Source of the DNA: Neptuniibacter pectenicola
GTDB lineage: Bacteria > Pseudomonadota > Gammaproteobacteria > Pseudomonadales > Balneatricaceae
Reading direction: 5' to 3'
Length of the DNA: 64,000 bases
NCBI RefSeq assembly: GCF_001597735.1
Contig: NZ_LUTS01000003.1
Span: 289,677-353,676 of the forward strand
Shown: piece by piece, positions 33,036 through 41,338 of the stretch
How positions within the stretch are numbered: the first letter of the stretch is position 1
How the letters are laid out: every line of letters starts with the position of its first letter
Position numbers and translations under genes: made by a program
The notes under the pieces: generated by a model
Told to the model about the DNA's origin: nothing
The model's database searches: none
Seen by the model: the letters and a program-made list of their open reading frames with translations, nothing else

Positions 33036-35888
33036 ATGCCTCAAAGTCAATTACATACTTTTCCCCGATTCCTAATGCTGGGTACTGTGGCGATCGCCGT
33101 CGCACTATTGGTCATTGTTGCGTCCCACTTTCTGCTGAAAAATCATGCGGATAATAGCCAGCGTTTAGCTGCGCTGGAGCAGGAGTTTCTGCAAAAGGGA
33201 CAAGACCGTGTGGTGCAGGAGGTAGAGAGTGCGCAGGACTATATACGTTACTTTGTTGCCCAAGCCGAAACGGTTCTGAAAGAGCAAGCCCGTGCTGAGG
33301 TTTTAAAAGCCCATACCATAGCAACCACCATTTATGCGCGCGAGCATGACCGCCGACCTGAAGCGGAAGTTAAAACGTTAATTACCGAAGCCCTACGCGG
33401 CATTCGCTTTTTTAATGGCCGTGGTTATATCTTTATAGATGATAGCGCTGGCACCTGCATCCTATTACCGACCTCGCCTTCGGTTGAAGGCACCTCCCTC
33501 TACGACAGCCAAGATGATACGGGCCATTACATTATGCGGGGGTTGCTGTCTGCGGTTGATAATACACAAGGCGAAGGTTACTCCCGTTACCGTTGGTATC
33601 CCCCTCAAAGCGAAGAGCAGATGCTTGAAAAGCTGACGTTCGTGAAAAAATTTGAACCTTATGGTTGGGTGATGGGGGCGGGTGATTATCTTGCCCATAT
33701 TGAAGGCGACCTAAAAAAACAGGCGATAGAACGTTTGCAGGCGATCCATTTCGGTAAATATGGTTATATTTTTGTCATGAGTCAGCAGGGGGAAATACTG
33801 TCGACGTCAGGGGTAAGTTATCAGGTTAGTGAACCTTTGAATAAAGAAGCCCAGTTATTAGAAAAACGAATTATTGCTAAGATCCGCAATAAGGCAAAAC
33901 AGGGCGGTGGTTTTATTAATTACGACTGGTTTCTGCCAAATGGTGAGGGGCCTTACCCTAAAATATCCTTAGTAAAAAACATTGAAGCATTGGACCTGAT
34001 CCTTATTGCAGGCTTTTATCCACAAGAGGTTAAAGAGCTGCTTCAGGAACAGGTGGAACTTCTATCCCAAACTCAGCAAGAAGACCGGGATCAGTTATAC
34101 CTTTTCCTCATCATTGTCGCCGTTATAACCTTAGCCTTATCGTTTATTTTTTCCCAATGGATGAAGCAAAAGTTTGCGCAATACCATCAAGATATAGAGC
34201 AAAAGAAGCGCGAACTTTACCGAAATGAAGATCAATTACAGTTAGCCTCACGGGTGTTTGATAATGCCAGTGAGGGGATTATGGTGACGAACGCGTATAA
34301 CCGAATTATTGCGGTTAATGACGCCTTTGTGGCGATTACCGGCTATTCGTCCCATGATGTGATGGATAAAAAACCTAACTTTCTTGGCTCAGGCCGACAT
34401 GATGAAACCTTCTATAGCGATATGTGGGCACGGTTAGAGCGCGATGGGCAGTGGAGCGGTGAGATCTGGAACCGACGCAAGAACGGTGAAGTATTTCCAC
34501 AGTGGTTATCGATTAGCACCTTTTTAGATGAGAAAGGTCAGGTACGTAACTACATTGCCTCGATTGCCGATTTGACGGAACGCAAAGCGGTTGAGAAAAA
34601 GTTAGAGTTTCTGTCCGATTACGACCCTTTAACCAACCTCCCTAATCGACGCTTGGTGGGTCATCGGGTTGATCAAACGATCAACGTGAATAAGCAGAAT
34701 AATGCGAAACAGTTTGCACTGCTCTATATAGATTTAGACCATTTTAAGAATATTAATGATAGTTTGGGCCATGGCTTTGGGGATGCAATCCTACAAAAAG
34801 TGGCTAAACGGTTAAAATCTCTGCTTAGAGAGGGGGATACGGTCAGCCGTTTAAGTGGGGATGAGTTTATGATCCTCATGTCTGATTTAGACTATGTGGA
34901 ATTAGCGGTTAATCTCTCTGAGCGCATTCTGCACGAAGTGTCTAGACCATTAGAAAATGATAGCCATTTAACGGTGACGCCGAGTATTGGTATTGCGGTT
35001 TATCCTAATGACGGTTTAAGTTTTGATGAGCTATTAAAAAATGCAGATGCAGCGGTTCACTTTGCTAAAATGCAAGGCCGTAATAACTATCAATTCTTTA
35101 CCACCGAGATGAATCATCAGGCCTCACAGCGCCTGCATATAGAAACTGAACTTCGTAAAGCGATAAAGAACAACGAGTTTGAGCTTTTTTATCAGCCCCA
35201 GTTTGATTTAAAAAATAATCAATTAGTTGGCTGCGAAGCGTTGATTCGTTGGCAGCACCCTGAGCAGGGGCTTGTCTCTCCCGATGCGTTTATTCCGTTG
35301 TCAGAAGAAACCGGGCTGATTATTCAAGTGGGTCGTTGGGTCTTACAGCAAGCGTCTATGCAGGGGGCTAAATGGATCAGCCTGTCCCAAACGATGGTGA
35401 CCATGTCTGTCAACGTTTCGGTGCGCCAGTTTAGACCTGAGCTGGTGGATGAGGTACGCAGTGCTTTGATGGAATCAGGGCTTCCTCCCCATGCATTGGT
35501 GATTGAAATTACAGAAAGCACCTTGATGCATGATGAAGAAGCGACCTTAGTGCTACTACAAGAGCTGAAAAATATTGGTGTACAGTTATCCTTAGATGAC
35601 TTTGGAACAGGCTATTCAAGTATGGCGTACTTGAAGCGCTTTAATCTTGATCAGCTTAAAATTGATCGAGCCTTTATCAGTGACCTACCGAATGATAAAG
35701 ATGATGCGGCGATTACCTCTGCGATTATTGATGTTGCACATCACTTTGGATTAGTGACGGTGGCTGAAGGGGTTGAGACACCTGAACAGGTCGCGTTTCT
35801 TGCTAATGTGGGATGTGTCGAAGGCCAAGGCTTTCTGTACGAAAAACCTATCCCTGTAGGGGTATTTGAAGAGAAATATTTCGCGTAG
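33036..35888 (+). CDS. dCACHE-PAS-GGDEF-EAL membrane sensor
   Basis: A 950-residue cyclic-di-GMP signalling protein. TM1 is at about 12-33, a double CACHE sensor (about 60-345; GYIFIDDSAGTC, FEPYGWVMGAGDYLA, KYGYIFVMSQQGEILS) faces the periplasm, and TM2 is at about 357-377. PAS lies at about 405-515 (VFDNASEGIMVTNAYNRIIA). The GGDEF domain has the site motif RLSGDEF, with Ser in place of the first Gly. The EAL domain (GCEALIRW; DDFGTGYSSMAYLKRF; VAEGVET) keeps its catalytic residues. Phosphodiesterase activity is likely; cyclase activity is uncertain. No ribosome-binding site is obvious before the ATG. An FNR box lies upstream. Confidence 0.93.
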   Translation: MPQSQLHTFPRFLMLGTVAIAVALLVIVASHFLLKNHADNSQRLAALEQEFLQKGQDRVVQEVESAQDYIRYFVAQAETVLKEQARAEVLKAHTIATTIYAREHDRRPEAEVKTLITEALRGIRFFNGRGYIFIDDSAGTCILLPTSPSVEGTSLYDSQDDTGHYIMRGLLSAVDNTQGEGYSRYRWYPPQSEEQMLEKLTFVKKFEPYGWVMGAGDYLAHIEGDLKKQAIERLQAIHFGKYGYIFVMSQQGEILSTSGVSYQVSEPLNKEAQLLEKRIIAKIRNKAKQGGGFINYDWFLPNGEGPYPKISLVKNIEALDLILIAGFYPQEVKELLQEQVELLSQTQQEDRDQLYLFLIIVAVITLALSFIFSQWMKQKFAQYHQDIEQKKRELYRNEDQLQLASRVFDNASEGIMVTNAYNRIIAVNDAFVAITGYSSHDVMDKKPNFLGSGRHDETFYSDMWARLERDGQWSGEIWNRRKNGEVFPQWLSISTFLDEKGQVRNYIASIADLTERKAVEKKLEFLSDYDPLTNLPNRRLVGHRVDQTINVNKQNNAKQFALLYIDLDHFKNINDSLGHGFGDAILQKVAKRLKSLLREGDTVSRLSGDEFMILMSDLDYVELAVNLSERILHEVSRPLENDSHLTVTPSIGIAVYPNDGLSFDELLKNADAAVHFAKMQGRNNYQFFTTEMNHQASQRLHIETELRKAIKNNEFELFYQPQFDLKNNQLVGCEALIRWQHPEQGLVSPDAFIPLSEETGLIIQVGRWVLQQASMQGAKWISLSQTMVTMSVNVSVRQFRPELVDEVRSALMESGLPPHALVIEITESTLMHDEEATLVLLQELKNIGVQLSLDDFGTGYSSMAYLKRFNLDQLKIDRAFISDLPNDKDDAAITSAIIDVAHHFGLVTVAEGVETPEQVAFLANVGCVEGQGFLYEKPIPVGVFEEKYFA

Positions 35889-35966
35889 TAATACGTCGCC
35901 GTATGACTCACTGTTATAACTCGCCACACCGCTTCCTGCTATCGCGGAACAGCGTTTAATGTTGGC

Positions 35967-36000
35967 TGTGACCAATTGTCACATGTGGCATTGGGTCACA
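35967..36000. promoter_or_regulatory. Two abutting 17-bp operators (TonB island, left promoter)
   Basis: TGTGAC-CAATT-GTCACA (35967-35983) is directly followed by TGTGGC-ATTGG-GTCACA (35984-36000). Both fit TGTGRC-N5-GYCRCA, which recurs in the receptor promoter at 43563-43611. They lie 61 bp before the gene at 36061. The half-site is CRP-like, but the N7 spacing of TGTGA/TCACA differs from the N6 of CRP. The regulator is unknown. Confidence 0.6.
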
Positions 36001-36060
36001 TTTCTAATGGATGATCTTTAGTTAAAATCGCCGCAACTTAACTGTTGTGGTTGTTTTTCT

Positions 36061-36855
36061 ATGGGTCAATATCTTGCGTGTCTTCTTCTTTTTGTAACAA
36101 CGTCTTCCATGGCCAATATCTATTGGCAGCCGATCAAACAGGATCATTCTGGGGGGCATGGGCGTCAGGCTAAACAGTTTCAATTAAAGGGAGAGCAGCC
36201 TGCGCTTAACACCACCATTGAGTTTATCCACTCGGACCTAGAATCCGCAGCGTTAGAACAGCAGGATGGAATCGTTACGCTGAAACCGACCGGTAAAAAT
36301 AACTACCATGCCCTTATCGCACGTCAAACGAGCGCTGATTTTCAGGGGTTAGCGGTGCGTTATATTTACAATAATGGCCGCCCAGTTAATACCTCCCCCT
36401 CAGATCTTTTAGCGCTTGAATTAGGTGGACTACAGATCACTCCTTCGCCGCTACCGCGAGAGCACTGGGAGTATGAGAGCCTTAAAACCTATTATTTTAA
36501 GGTGATGCTAAACGGCCGCCCTTTGGCTAATCATCCGCTGTTAGCGACCACCGCATTGGGCAGCAATAAGGTCGTGCATACCGATGAGGGCGGTGTCGTA
36601 GCGCTGCTGATTCCTGAAGATTTCCCCACCATTACTCCCCAGCGACGGGCCACCCCGCCTGCCGAGTTGCAGTTGTTTAGTTCCCTCGAAAAAGATGGAA
36701 TAACCTATGAAACAAGCTTTACGTCGGCCTATCACGCCAGTGAAACCAGTTGGAAAAGTGTCAGTTTAGGGGCCGGTGTCGCGTTTGCTGGGCTGCTGTT
36801 TGGTTTTGTTGTTAATCGCCGCTTACCTGAGCATAGCCGGAGAAAAGCGAAGTGA
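36061..36855 (+). CDS. Exported protein of TonB island, unrecognised
   Basis: A 264-residue protein with a signal peptide (MGQYLACLLLFVTTSSMA, cleavage before NIYW) and a single C-terminal membrane helix (about 235-253, SLGAGVAFAGLLFGFVV) ending in a basic tail. The periplasmic part is strand-rich, with IYNNGRPVNTSPSDLLALEL and YYFKVMLNGRPLANHPLLAT, resembling the Ig-like domains of DUF4198/NikM-type metal-uptake proteins. That link is inference. It overlaps the polyferredoxin gene by 4 bp and lies behind a tandem operator. It probably serves the same TonB-dependent uptake pathway. Confidence 0.75.
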   Translation: MGQYLACLLLFVTTSSMANIYWQPIKQDHSGGHGRQAKQFQLKGEQPALNTTIEFIHSDLESAALEQQDGIVTLKPTGKNNYHALIARQTSADFQGLAVRYIYNNGRPVNTSPSDLLALELGGLQITPSPLPREHWEYESLKTYYFKVMLNGRPLANHPLLATTALGSNKVVHTDEGGVVALLIPEDFPTITPQRRATPPAELQLFSSLEKDGITYETSFTSAYHASETSWKSVSLGAGVAFAGLLFGFVVNRRLPEHSRRKAK

Positions 36856-37910
36856 ATGCATTGAAAAATTTAACCGTACTGCGCCGTTTTGTGCAGTTAT
36901 TCATGTTTGTTTTTTTGGTTTATGGATCGACGGTCGTTGGCTTTTACGCGGCAGACAAACTGTCGGGTGCGCTGCCATCGTTGAGTTGTGCTTATGACAC
37001 AATGAATGCGGATTACTGTGCTTTGATCCCGTTGCAGCATCAATTTCATCATCGCTTAGGCCCTGCGGTTGATAGCGGTGACTATTTGAAATTATTGCTA
37101 CCGGTCGGCACTACGATTGTGACCTTCCTGATGATGTTTGTCCTTTTAAATAAGGCGTTTTGTGGTTGGGTTTGCCCGTTAGGTTTCTTCCAAGAGGTGA
37201 TGCAACTGATTGGACAAAAACTCGGGCTACGCAAAGTGGATAGTTTGTCCCATGGGGCTGTGGATAAGGTTAGGCCGATCAAATGGTTGATGCTGGGCGG
37301 GCTTGTGTTTGGCTTACCCGCGCTGACCAGCTTGGGCTTTCTTAGTGATGAGTGGGGTGACCCGTTCTGCCAGATATGCCCCAGTCGGATTATGACCACG
37401 CTTTTTACCGGCAGTGATGACGAGTTATTTGTGGATACCTCTACGCCGAGTTATATGGTGCTGTCTATTTTAGGTGATTTTCTGTTTGGTCTGGTTATCG
37501 CGATGTCGATGACACTGCGCCAGCCGTTTTGCCGTATCTGCCCTTTATTAGCGATGCACGCGGTATTTAGGAAAATAGGGTTTGCGCGGTTGGTTAAAAA
37601 AGGCAGCGCTCGTTGTGATAAATGTGGCCTGTGTGCTGAGGCTTGTCCTATGGATATTAGAGAGCTGCAGACCGACCATAACGCAACCGATAAGGTTAAG
37701 GACATTACACTGCCCGACTGCACCTTGTGTGGCCGGTGCGTAGAATTTTGTCCCGATAAAGATGTATTGCAGATTCGTTATCTAAATATTCCTGTATTTA
37801 GTGCTACGCCCCAGTATTTTAAACGACGTAAAAAGGCTCAGACCGAATGGGACAAGGTTAAGCTCATTGGTTTTGATCATCGTTTGGCTAAACCGGTAAA
37901 AGTAAAATGA
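36852..37910 (+). CDS. Membrane polyferredoxin (NapH/CcoG-like 4Fe-4S)
   Basis: A 352-residue membrane protein with about five membrane helices and several Cys motifs. CGWVCPLGF (about 98) and FCRICPLLAMH (about 217) are the paired CxxxCP motifs of NapH/NosR/CcoG-type proteins. CDKCGLCAEACPMDIRE and CTLCGRCVEFCPDKD near the C-terminus are two classic 4Fe-4S ferredoxin motifs. FCQICPSR adds another. Such proteins move electrons through the inner membrane, so reduction of an imported metal or of a periplasmic partner is plausible. GTG start overlaps the upstream stop. Confidence 0.88.
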   Translation: MNALKNLTVLRRFVQLFMFVFLVYGSTVVGFYAADKLSGALPSLSCAYDTMNADYCALIPLQHQFHHRLGPAVDSGDYLKLLLPVGTTIVTFLMMFVLLNKAFCGWVCPLGFFQEVMQLIGQKLGLRKVDSLSHGAVDKVRPIKWLMLGGLVFGLPALTSLGFLSDEWGDPFCQICPSRIMTTLFTGSDDELFVDTSTPSYMVLSILGDFLFGLVIAMSMTLRQPFCRICPLLAMHAVFRKIGFARLVKKGSARCDKCGLCAEACPMDIRELQTDHNATDKVKDITLPDCTLCGRCVEFCPDKDVLQIRYLNIPVFSATPQYFKRRKKAQTEWDKVKLIGFDHRLAKPVKVK

Positions 37911-38626
37911 TGAGTACAGAGCTGTTGCAGTTAGGCTTTGTCGCGGCGACCTTTTCCGCTTTTTTAATAGGCCTTAGTTTTGGTACGGGGCCATGTAACT
38001 TAAGTTGCTTACCTTATTTGGGCCCCGTGTTACTCGGGCCTGGGGCGCAGCGACCGTTTGTTGAAGTTGTACTGCCTTTTATGTCAGGTCGGCTTTTGGG
38101 TTACCTATGCATGGGGACGAGCGCCGCACTGCTTGGCAGTATCATAAAGAGCTACCTTGCTCACCCCTTAGTACCCATTTTCGCGGCGGTGGTTAGCTTA
38201 TGGCTGGCCTTAAAGATGTGGCGACAAGCGGGTGAAAAGCGCTGTTCTAGTGAGAAAGTACACCGCCCCTCTCCCTCTAAACAGAGCAATCTTATCGCCT
38301 CTGATGCACAGCCAGTAAGTGAACGTAACGCATGGCAGTTAAGTATGCTCGGCTTCTCCTTGGCCTTAAATCCTTGTATCCCCTTGTTGGGTTTGCTGGC
38401 GGCGGCTGCGCAAAGTGCCGATCCGGTTTGGGGTGGGGCGATCTCTCTCAGCTTTGGTTTAGGCGCCATTGTGATCCCTAGTTTATTGGTGCGTTATGGC
38501 GTGGCTTTACTGGGTAAAGAGTTGAGGGCGCAGTTAGTACAGTGGCAGGCGGGTTTAACGCGCACGGGGGCATTGATGTTGGTCTTGGTAGCGATTAATA
38601 CAGCATGGCGGGGTATTCCGGGGTGA
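37907..38626 (+). CDS. CcdA/SafE-like membrane protein
   Basis: A 239-residue polytopic protein, six-helix type, of the DsbD/CcdA/SafE group. Cys-containing motifs are GTGPCNLSCLPYLGPVL (about 27-43) and LALNPCIPLLGLLAAAAQ (about 153-170), matching the two redox cysteines of CcdA-type thiol transporters. A hydrophilic loop (about 108-140) lies between. It probably carries reducing equivalents or a substrate across the inner membrane for the island. The start overlaps the polyferredoxin stop, and the stop overlaps exbB as TGATG. Confidence 0.82.
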   Translation: MMSTELLQLGFVAATFSAFLIGLSFGTGPCNLSCLPYLGPVLLGPGAQRPFVEVVLPFMSGRLLGYLCMGTSAALLGSIIKSYLAHPLVPIFAAVVSLWLALKMWRQAGEKRCSSEKVHRPSPSKQSNLIASDAQPVSERNAWQLSMLGFSLALNPCIPLLGLLAAAAQSADPVWGGAISLSFGLGAIVIPSLLVRYGVALLGKELRAQLVQWQAGLTRTGALMLVLVAINTAWRGIPG

Positions 38627-39234
38627 TGTGGATAGATAAAGGTGGTCCAATTGTATGGATTTTAGTGGCGTACTCTGTGATTGGTTTCTCCATTCTGGCG
38701 GGGCGTTATTTACAACTCATGTTTACCCGGCGGGCAAAATTAGCAAAGCCTGTTGAGCAGTGGAAGGAAACGGCCGAGAAGAGAATCGTTGTTAAATTGC
38801 AGCAGAAGCAAAAACGCCATGGTCATGGTCCTGAGCTTCGAGCCGCCGCAACTCATCTGATTTATAAAGAGATGAAGGTGTTTGAAACAGGCCTTAAAAC
38901 CGTGTCAATCTTAGCGAATACCGCTCCCTTGTTAGGTTTGCTGGGTACCATTTCCGGCATGATCAAGGCGTTTCAAGTGATTGAAAATGCAGGGGGAAAG
39001 GTTGATGCAACGGCGTTAGCTGGGGGAATATGGGAGGCGATGCTGACAACGGGTGTTGGGCTAGCGGTGGCGATCCCTCTGTTGATCTTTTTACACTTTC
39101 TTGAATCTGCGCTGGCGCGCTACCATTGGCGGCTGCAAAAAGCGGCGGCACTGGTATTAGATCATCATGAACCGCAGGCGTTAGGTTCGTCGAGTCTCCC
39201 GGAGCAAAATGAAGGGCCTGCCGGTGCACTATAA
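38626..39234 (+). CDS. exbB: ExbB/TolQ-family proton channel
   Basis: A 202-residue MotA/TolQ/ExbB protein with three membrane helices. KTVSILANTAPLLGLLGTIS then GMIKAFQ and LAGGIWEAMLTTGVGLAVAI are the conserved pore segments. I chose ATG 38626 (TGATG overlap with the upstream gene); an in-frame ATG at 38605 adds seven residues. With ExbD it energises TonB from the proton gradient. Confidence 0.93.
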   Translation: MWIDKGGPIVWILVAYSVIGFSILAGRYLQLMFTRRAKLAKPVEQWKETAEKRIVVKLQQKQKRHGHGPELRAAATHLIYKEMKVFETGLKTVSILANTAPLLGLLGTISGMIKAFQVIENAGGKVDATALAGGIWEAMLTTGVGLAVAIPLLIFLHFLESALARYHWRLQKAAALVLDHHEPQALGSSSLPEQNEGPAGAL

Positions 39235-39625
39235 ATCTCCTGTACAACAGCATGCGATCCTAAATTTAACCCCCTTAATTGATATTGTTTTTCTGTTGTT
39301 GGTGTTCTTTATGTTGACCGCGCATTTTGTCGATGAAAAGCAGATTGCGCTGCAATTGCCTAATGCGGACAGTGCGACAGACCTGAGTGTTGAGTCGATT
39401 ATCACCGTGAGTGTTGACGTTGCTGGGATCTATTACATTAACGGCGAAGCAGTCCATGCTCATGCATTACGTGAGCGGTTAACTGTGGAGTATGGTAAAA
39501 ATCCTAAGCTTATTTTGCAGTTAAAAGCTGATCAACAGGTGAGCTATCGTCACGTTGTTCATCTGTTAGATGATGCGCGGTTGGTGGGAATAGCTAATAT
39601 AGATATAGTGACAGAGTCGCCTTAA
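39209..39625 (+). CDS. exbD: ExbD/TolR-family protein
   Basis: A 138-residue protein with one N-terminal membrane helix (LNLTPLIDIVFLLLVFFMLT) holding the conserved Asp, and a periplasmic domain (VSYRHVVHLLDDARLVGIAN). The 26-bp overlap with exbB and the GGAG just before ATG 39209 support this start. Partner of ExbB and TonB. Confidence 0.93.
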   Translation: MKGLPVHYKSPVQQHAILNLTPLIDIVFLLLVFFMLTAHFVDEKQIALQLPNADSATDLSVESIITVSVDVAGIYYINGEAVHAHALRERLTVEYGKNPKLILQLKADQQVSYRHVVHLLDDARLVGIANIDIVTESP

Positions 39626-40335
39626 TGCTGGGTTCTGCTAAACGTTACCGCCGCCTGCTCTTTGCTGTGGGTGTTCTCTTGTCACTTGGAACCCATGGGG
39701 TGATTGGGTACAGGTTACAACGTACTGATCTGGATAAGACACCCGATCTGATGCCCAGTTATGCTGCGGTGCGCATCAATATGTCTACCACAGCGCCGAA
39801 TGAGGCTGTGCCGGTAAAAAAAGTGACTCCCGTTGCTGAGTTGCCGCCCAAAATTGAAAAGCCAAAGCCAAAGCCAAAGCCAAAGCCAAAGCCAAAGCCA
39901 AAGCCAGTCGAGCCGTTAAAGCCTAAAGATAATCGGGCTGTTCAGCCTCAGCCTCAGCCTCAGCCTCAGCCTCAGCCTCAGCCTCAGCCTCAGCCTCAGC
40001 CTGCGCCCATGGTGCCGAACGAGATGCCGATTATGAGTAAGGCGGAACACCGCGATCGTTTATTGGCCGAGTTGATTAAGCGAATAGATAACAATAAAGA
40101 GTACCCCCGCCGTGCGCTTAAACGCGGTATTCAGGGCCGTGTGGCGTTTCGGTTAACGTTGAGCAAAGAGGGGTACTTGCAGCATTTCCAATGGCTAGAG
40201 GGTAATCGTCTGTTTTATAAAAGCACCTTGGCGTCGATTAAGCGCTCTCTGCCGATCACTATCCCTGCTGAGTTATCCGGCAGTGCAGCCGCGTTTAATT
40301 ACGAGTTGGCACTGCAATATACCATCGTACAATAA
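39625..40335 (+). CDS. tonB: TonB energy transducer with KP and QP repeat linker
   Basis: A 236-residue TonB. An N-terminal membrane helix (LLFAVGVLLSLGTHGVIGY) anchors it. A periplasm-spanning linker has eight Lys-Pro units followed by ten Gln-Pro units. The C-terminal domain (YPRRALKRGIQGRVAFRLTL then SKEGYLQ) contacts the TonB box of the receptor. The linker repeats are exact at DNA level (see separate entries). It is coupled to exbD by a 1-bp overlap and is the last gene of the operon. Confidence 0.92.
   Translation: MLGSAKRYRRLLFAVGVLLSLGTHGVIGYRLQRTDLDKTPDLMPSYAAVRINMSTTAPNEAVPVKKVTPVAELPPKIEKPKPKPKPKPKPKPKPVEPLKPKDNRAVQPQPQPQPQPQPQPQPQPQPAPMVPNEMPIMSKAEHRDRLLAELIKRIDNNKEYPRRALKRGIQGRVAFRLTLSKEGYLQHFQWLEGNRLFYKSTLASIKRSLPITIPAELSGSAAAFNYELALQYTIVQ
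39859..39906 (+). repeat. AAGCCA hexamer, 8 perfect copies
   Basis: Eight identical AAGCCA units encode (Lys-Pro)8 in the TonB linker. Because the unit is six bases, changes in copy number keep the frame and alter only linker length. Confidence 0.97.
39943..40002 (+). repeat. CAGCCT hexamer, 10 perfect copies
   Basis: Ten identical CAGCCT units encode (Gln-Pro)10 in the same linker. Perfect identity without synonymous drift indicates recent slippage expansion. Confidence 0.97.
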
Positions 40336-40893
40336 GGGTTTAACGCTGAACGCGTGTTGGTAAGTGCGACCGATAGTCGCTTATAGACGGGTGTTCTCGT
40401 GGCTATTTTTGCTGTTCTGTATCGTTTTGTTCTACTCGCGTCTCTGCACGGTTCTTCTACATACTTCTTCTACATAGTTTCCTTGCATTGTTGGTCGGGG
40501 CTTTTCGTCGTTTCTTTTCCGCCTTATTCCTTTTCTATCGTGGTTCTGCTCTTCGCTTCTTCTCTTCCTTTCCCTTTTTCATGGCTATCTTGATATTAAT
40601 TTTGTTTTGATTATTCATAGCTATATTTTGACTGTCCTTTATTTACTTTTGCTCATTCTTTTTGTCTTTTTGTTGAAAATGTTTCAACTCATCCCGCCTC
40701 ATTTAAGTCCTTATATTTCAATAGGTTACGTGTGTACATGAAATCCACCCTTTTAGGTTAATGACTTTGTTTTTTCTTGTTTAATTTCAATGGGTTACGT
40801 TCGGCAAACGGTCTTTGTTTAATTGTGATTATTCATTTTTTAATATATAATAATCATATTAAAATAAAGACAATTCATTAAGGAGTTATGGAG
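40336..40893. other. 558-bp non-coding gap, pyrimidine-rich
   Basis: I see no convincing gene. The first 300 bases are unusually T- and C-rich on the + strand, with no clear hairpin terminator for the tonB operon. A 17-base direct repeat (ATTTCAATRGGTTACGT) occurs near 40715-40732 and 40784-40800. The last 60 bases are AT-rich and should carry the promoter of the gene at 40894. Confidence 0.5.
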
Positions 40894-41154
40894 ATGCAAG
40901 AAAAGGAAGTGAGGCTGTTATTTAAGGCAGGAGTGTTTGATTCATGCCAGGCAATACCCATTTCTATGGCACGGGGATGGACGCTGAAATTTGTTACAAA
41001 GCAGGAGGAGGTTTTTACGCTGGAGCTTCAACGCTCTAAAAAAGAGCGTGAGTTTAAAAGCTTAGATGGTGCAGCGGCCGTGGCTAAACGAATAGGGTTT
41101 GAGTGGTTAAAAGTTCAGATTGGCGATCTTGAATGGCAGGAGAAAGTTAAATAG
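40894..41154 (+). CDS. Small protein resembling ParC/RepB-annotated family
   Basis: An 86-residue protein (MQEKEVRLLFKAGVFDSCQA, GWTLKFVTKQEEVFTLELQR, EFKSLDGAAAVAKRIGFEWL). The pattern of GW-x-L-x-F, then FKSLD-A-A and an IGF segment matches short proteins that I remember being annotated as plasmid RepB or ParC partition-associated, often found on chromosomes. The function in this context is unclear. I chose ATG 40894 because AAGGAG is 8 bases before it; ATG 40888 leaves only 2. Its base composition resembles the AT-rich gap upstream more than the tonB operon. Confidence 0.65.
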   Translation: MQEKEVRLLFKAGVFDSCQAIPISMARGWTLKFVTKQEEVFTLELQRSKKEREFKSLDGAAAVAKRIGFEWLKVQIGDLEWQEKVK

Positions 41155-41290
41155 GTGGGGTATTATTTTATGCCACGGCTTAGGGGGTATGATGCTTTTA
41201 TCGCGCGGGTTGGGCGAGGCCGAATGGGTTGTGTCGGTGCGTACGGCGTCGGTTTGTAACGCGAACGGTATTGTTAATAAGGTCATAAAA

Positions 41291-41313
41291 AAAGCCACCG
41301 TAGTGGTGACTTT
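41291..41313. terminator. Bidirectional terminator before receptor gene 3' end
   Basis: AAAGCCACC / GGTGACTTT stem with one mismatch and a 5-base loop, flanked by A and T runs. It lies between the gene at 40894 and the end of the convergent TonB-receptor gene. Confidence 0.75.
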
Positions 41314-41338
41314 TTGGGTGGGGGTTTAAGGGTACGGT

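Noticed and set aside
35967..35983. CRP site
   Set aside because: TGTGA and TCACA are separated by 7 bases, not 6. The neighbouring sites share GGC/GYC arms that CRP would not need.
39859..40002. CRISPR-like repeats
   Set aside because: The units are six bases, contiguous and coding. No spacer/repeat structure of CRISPR type exists in the window.
40399..40593. 64-codon frame after tonB
   Set aside because: T/C-rich composition gives a Phe/Leu/Ser/Val string without a ribosome-binding site. It is likely to be chance.
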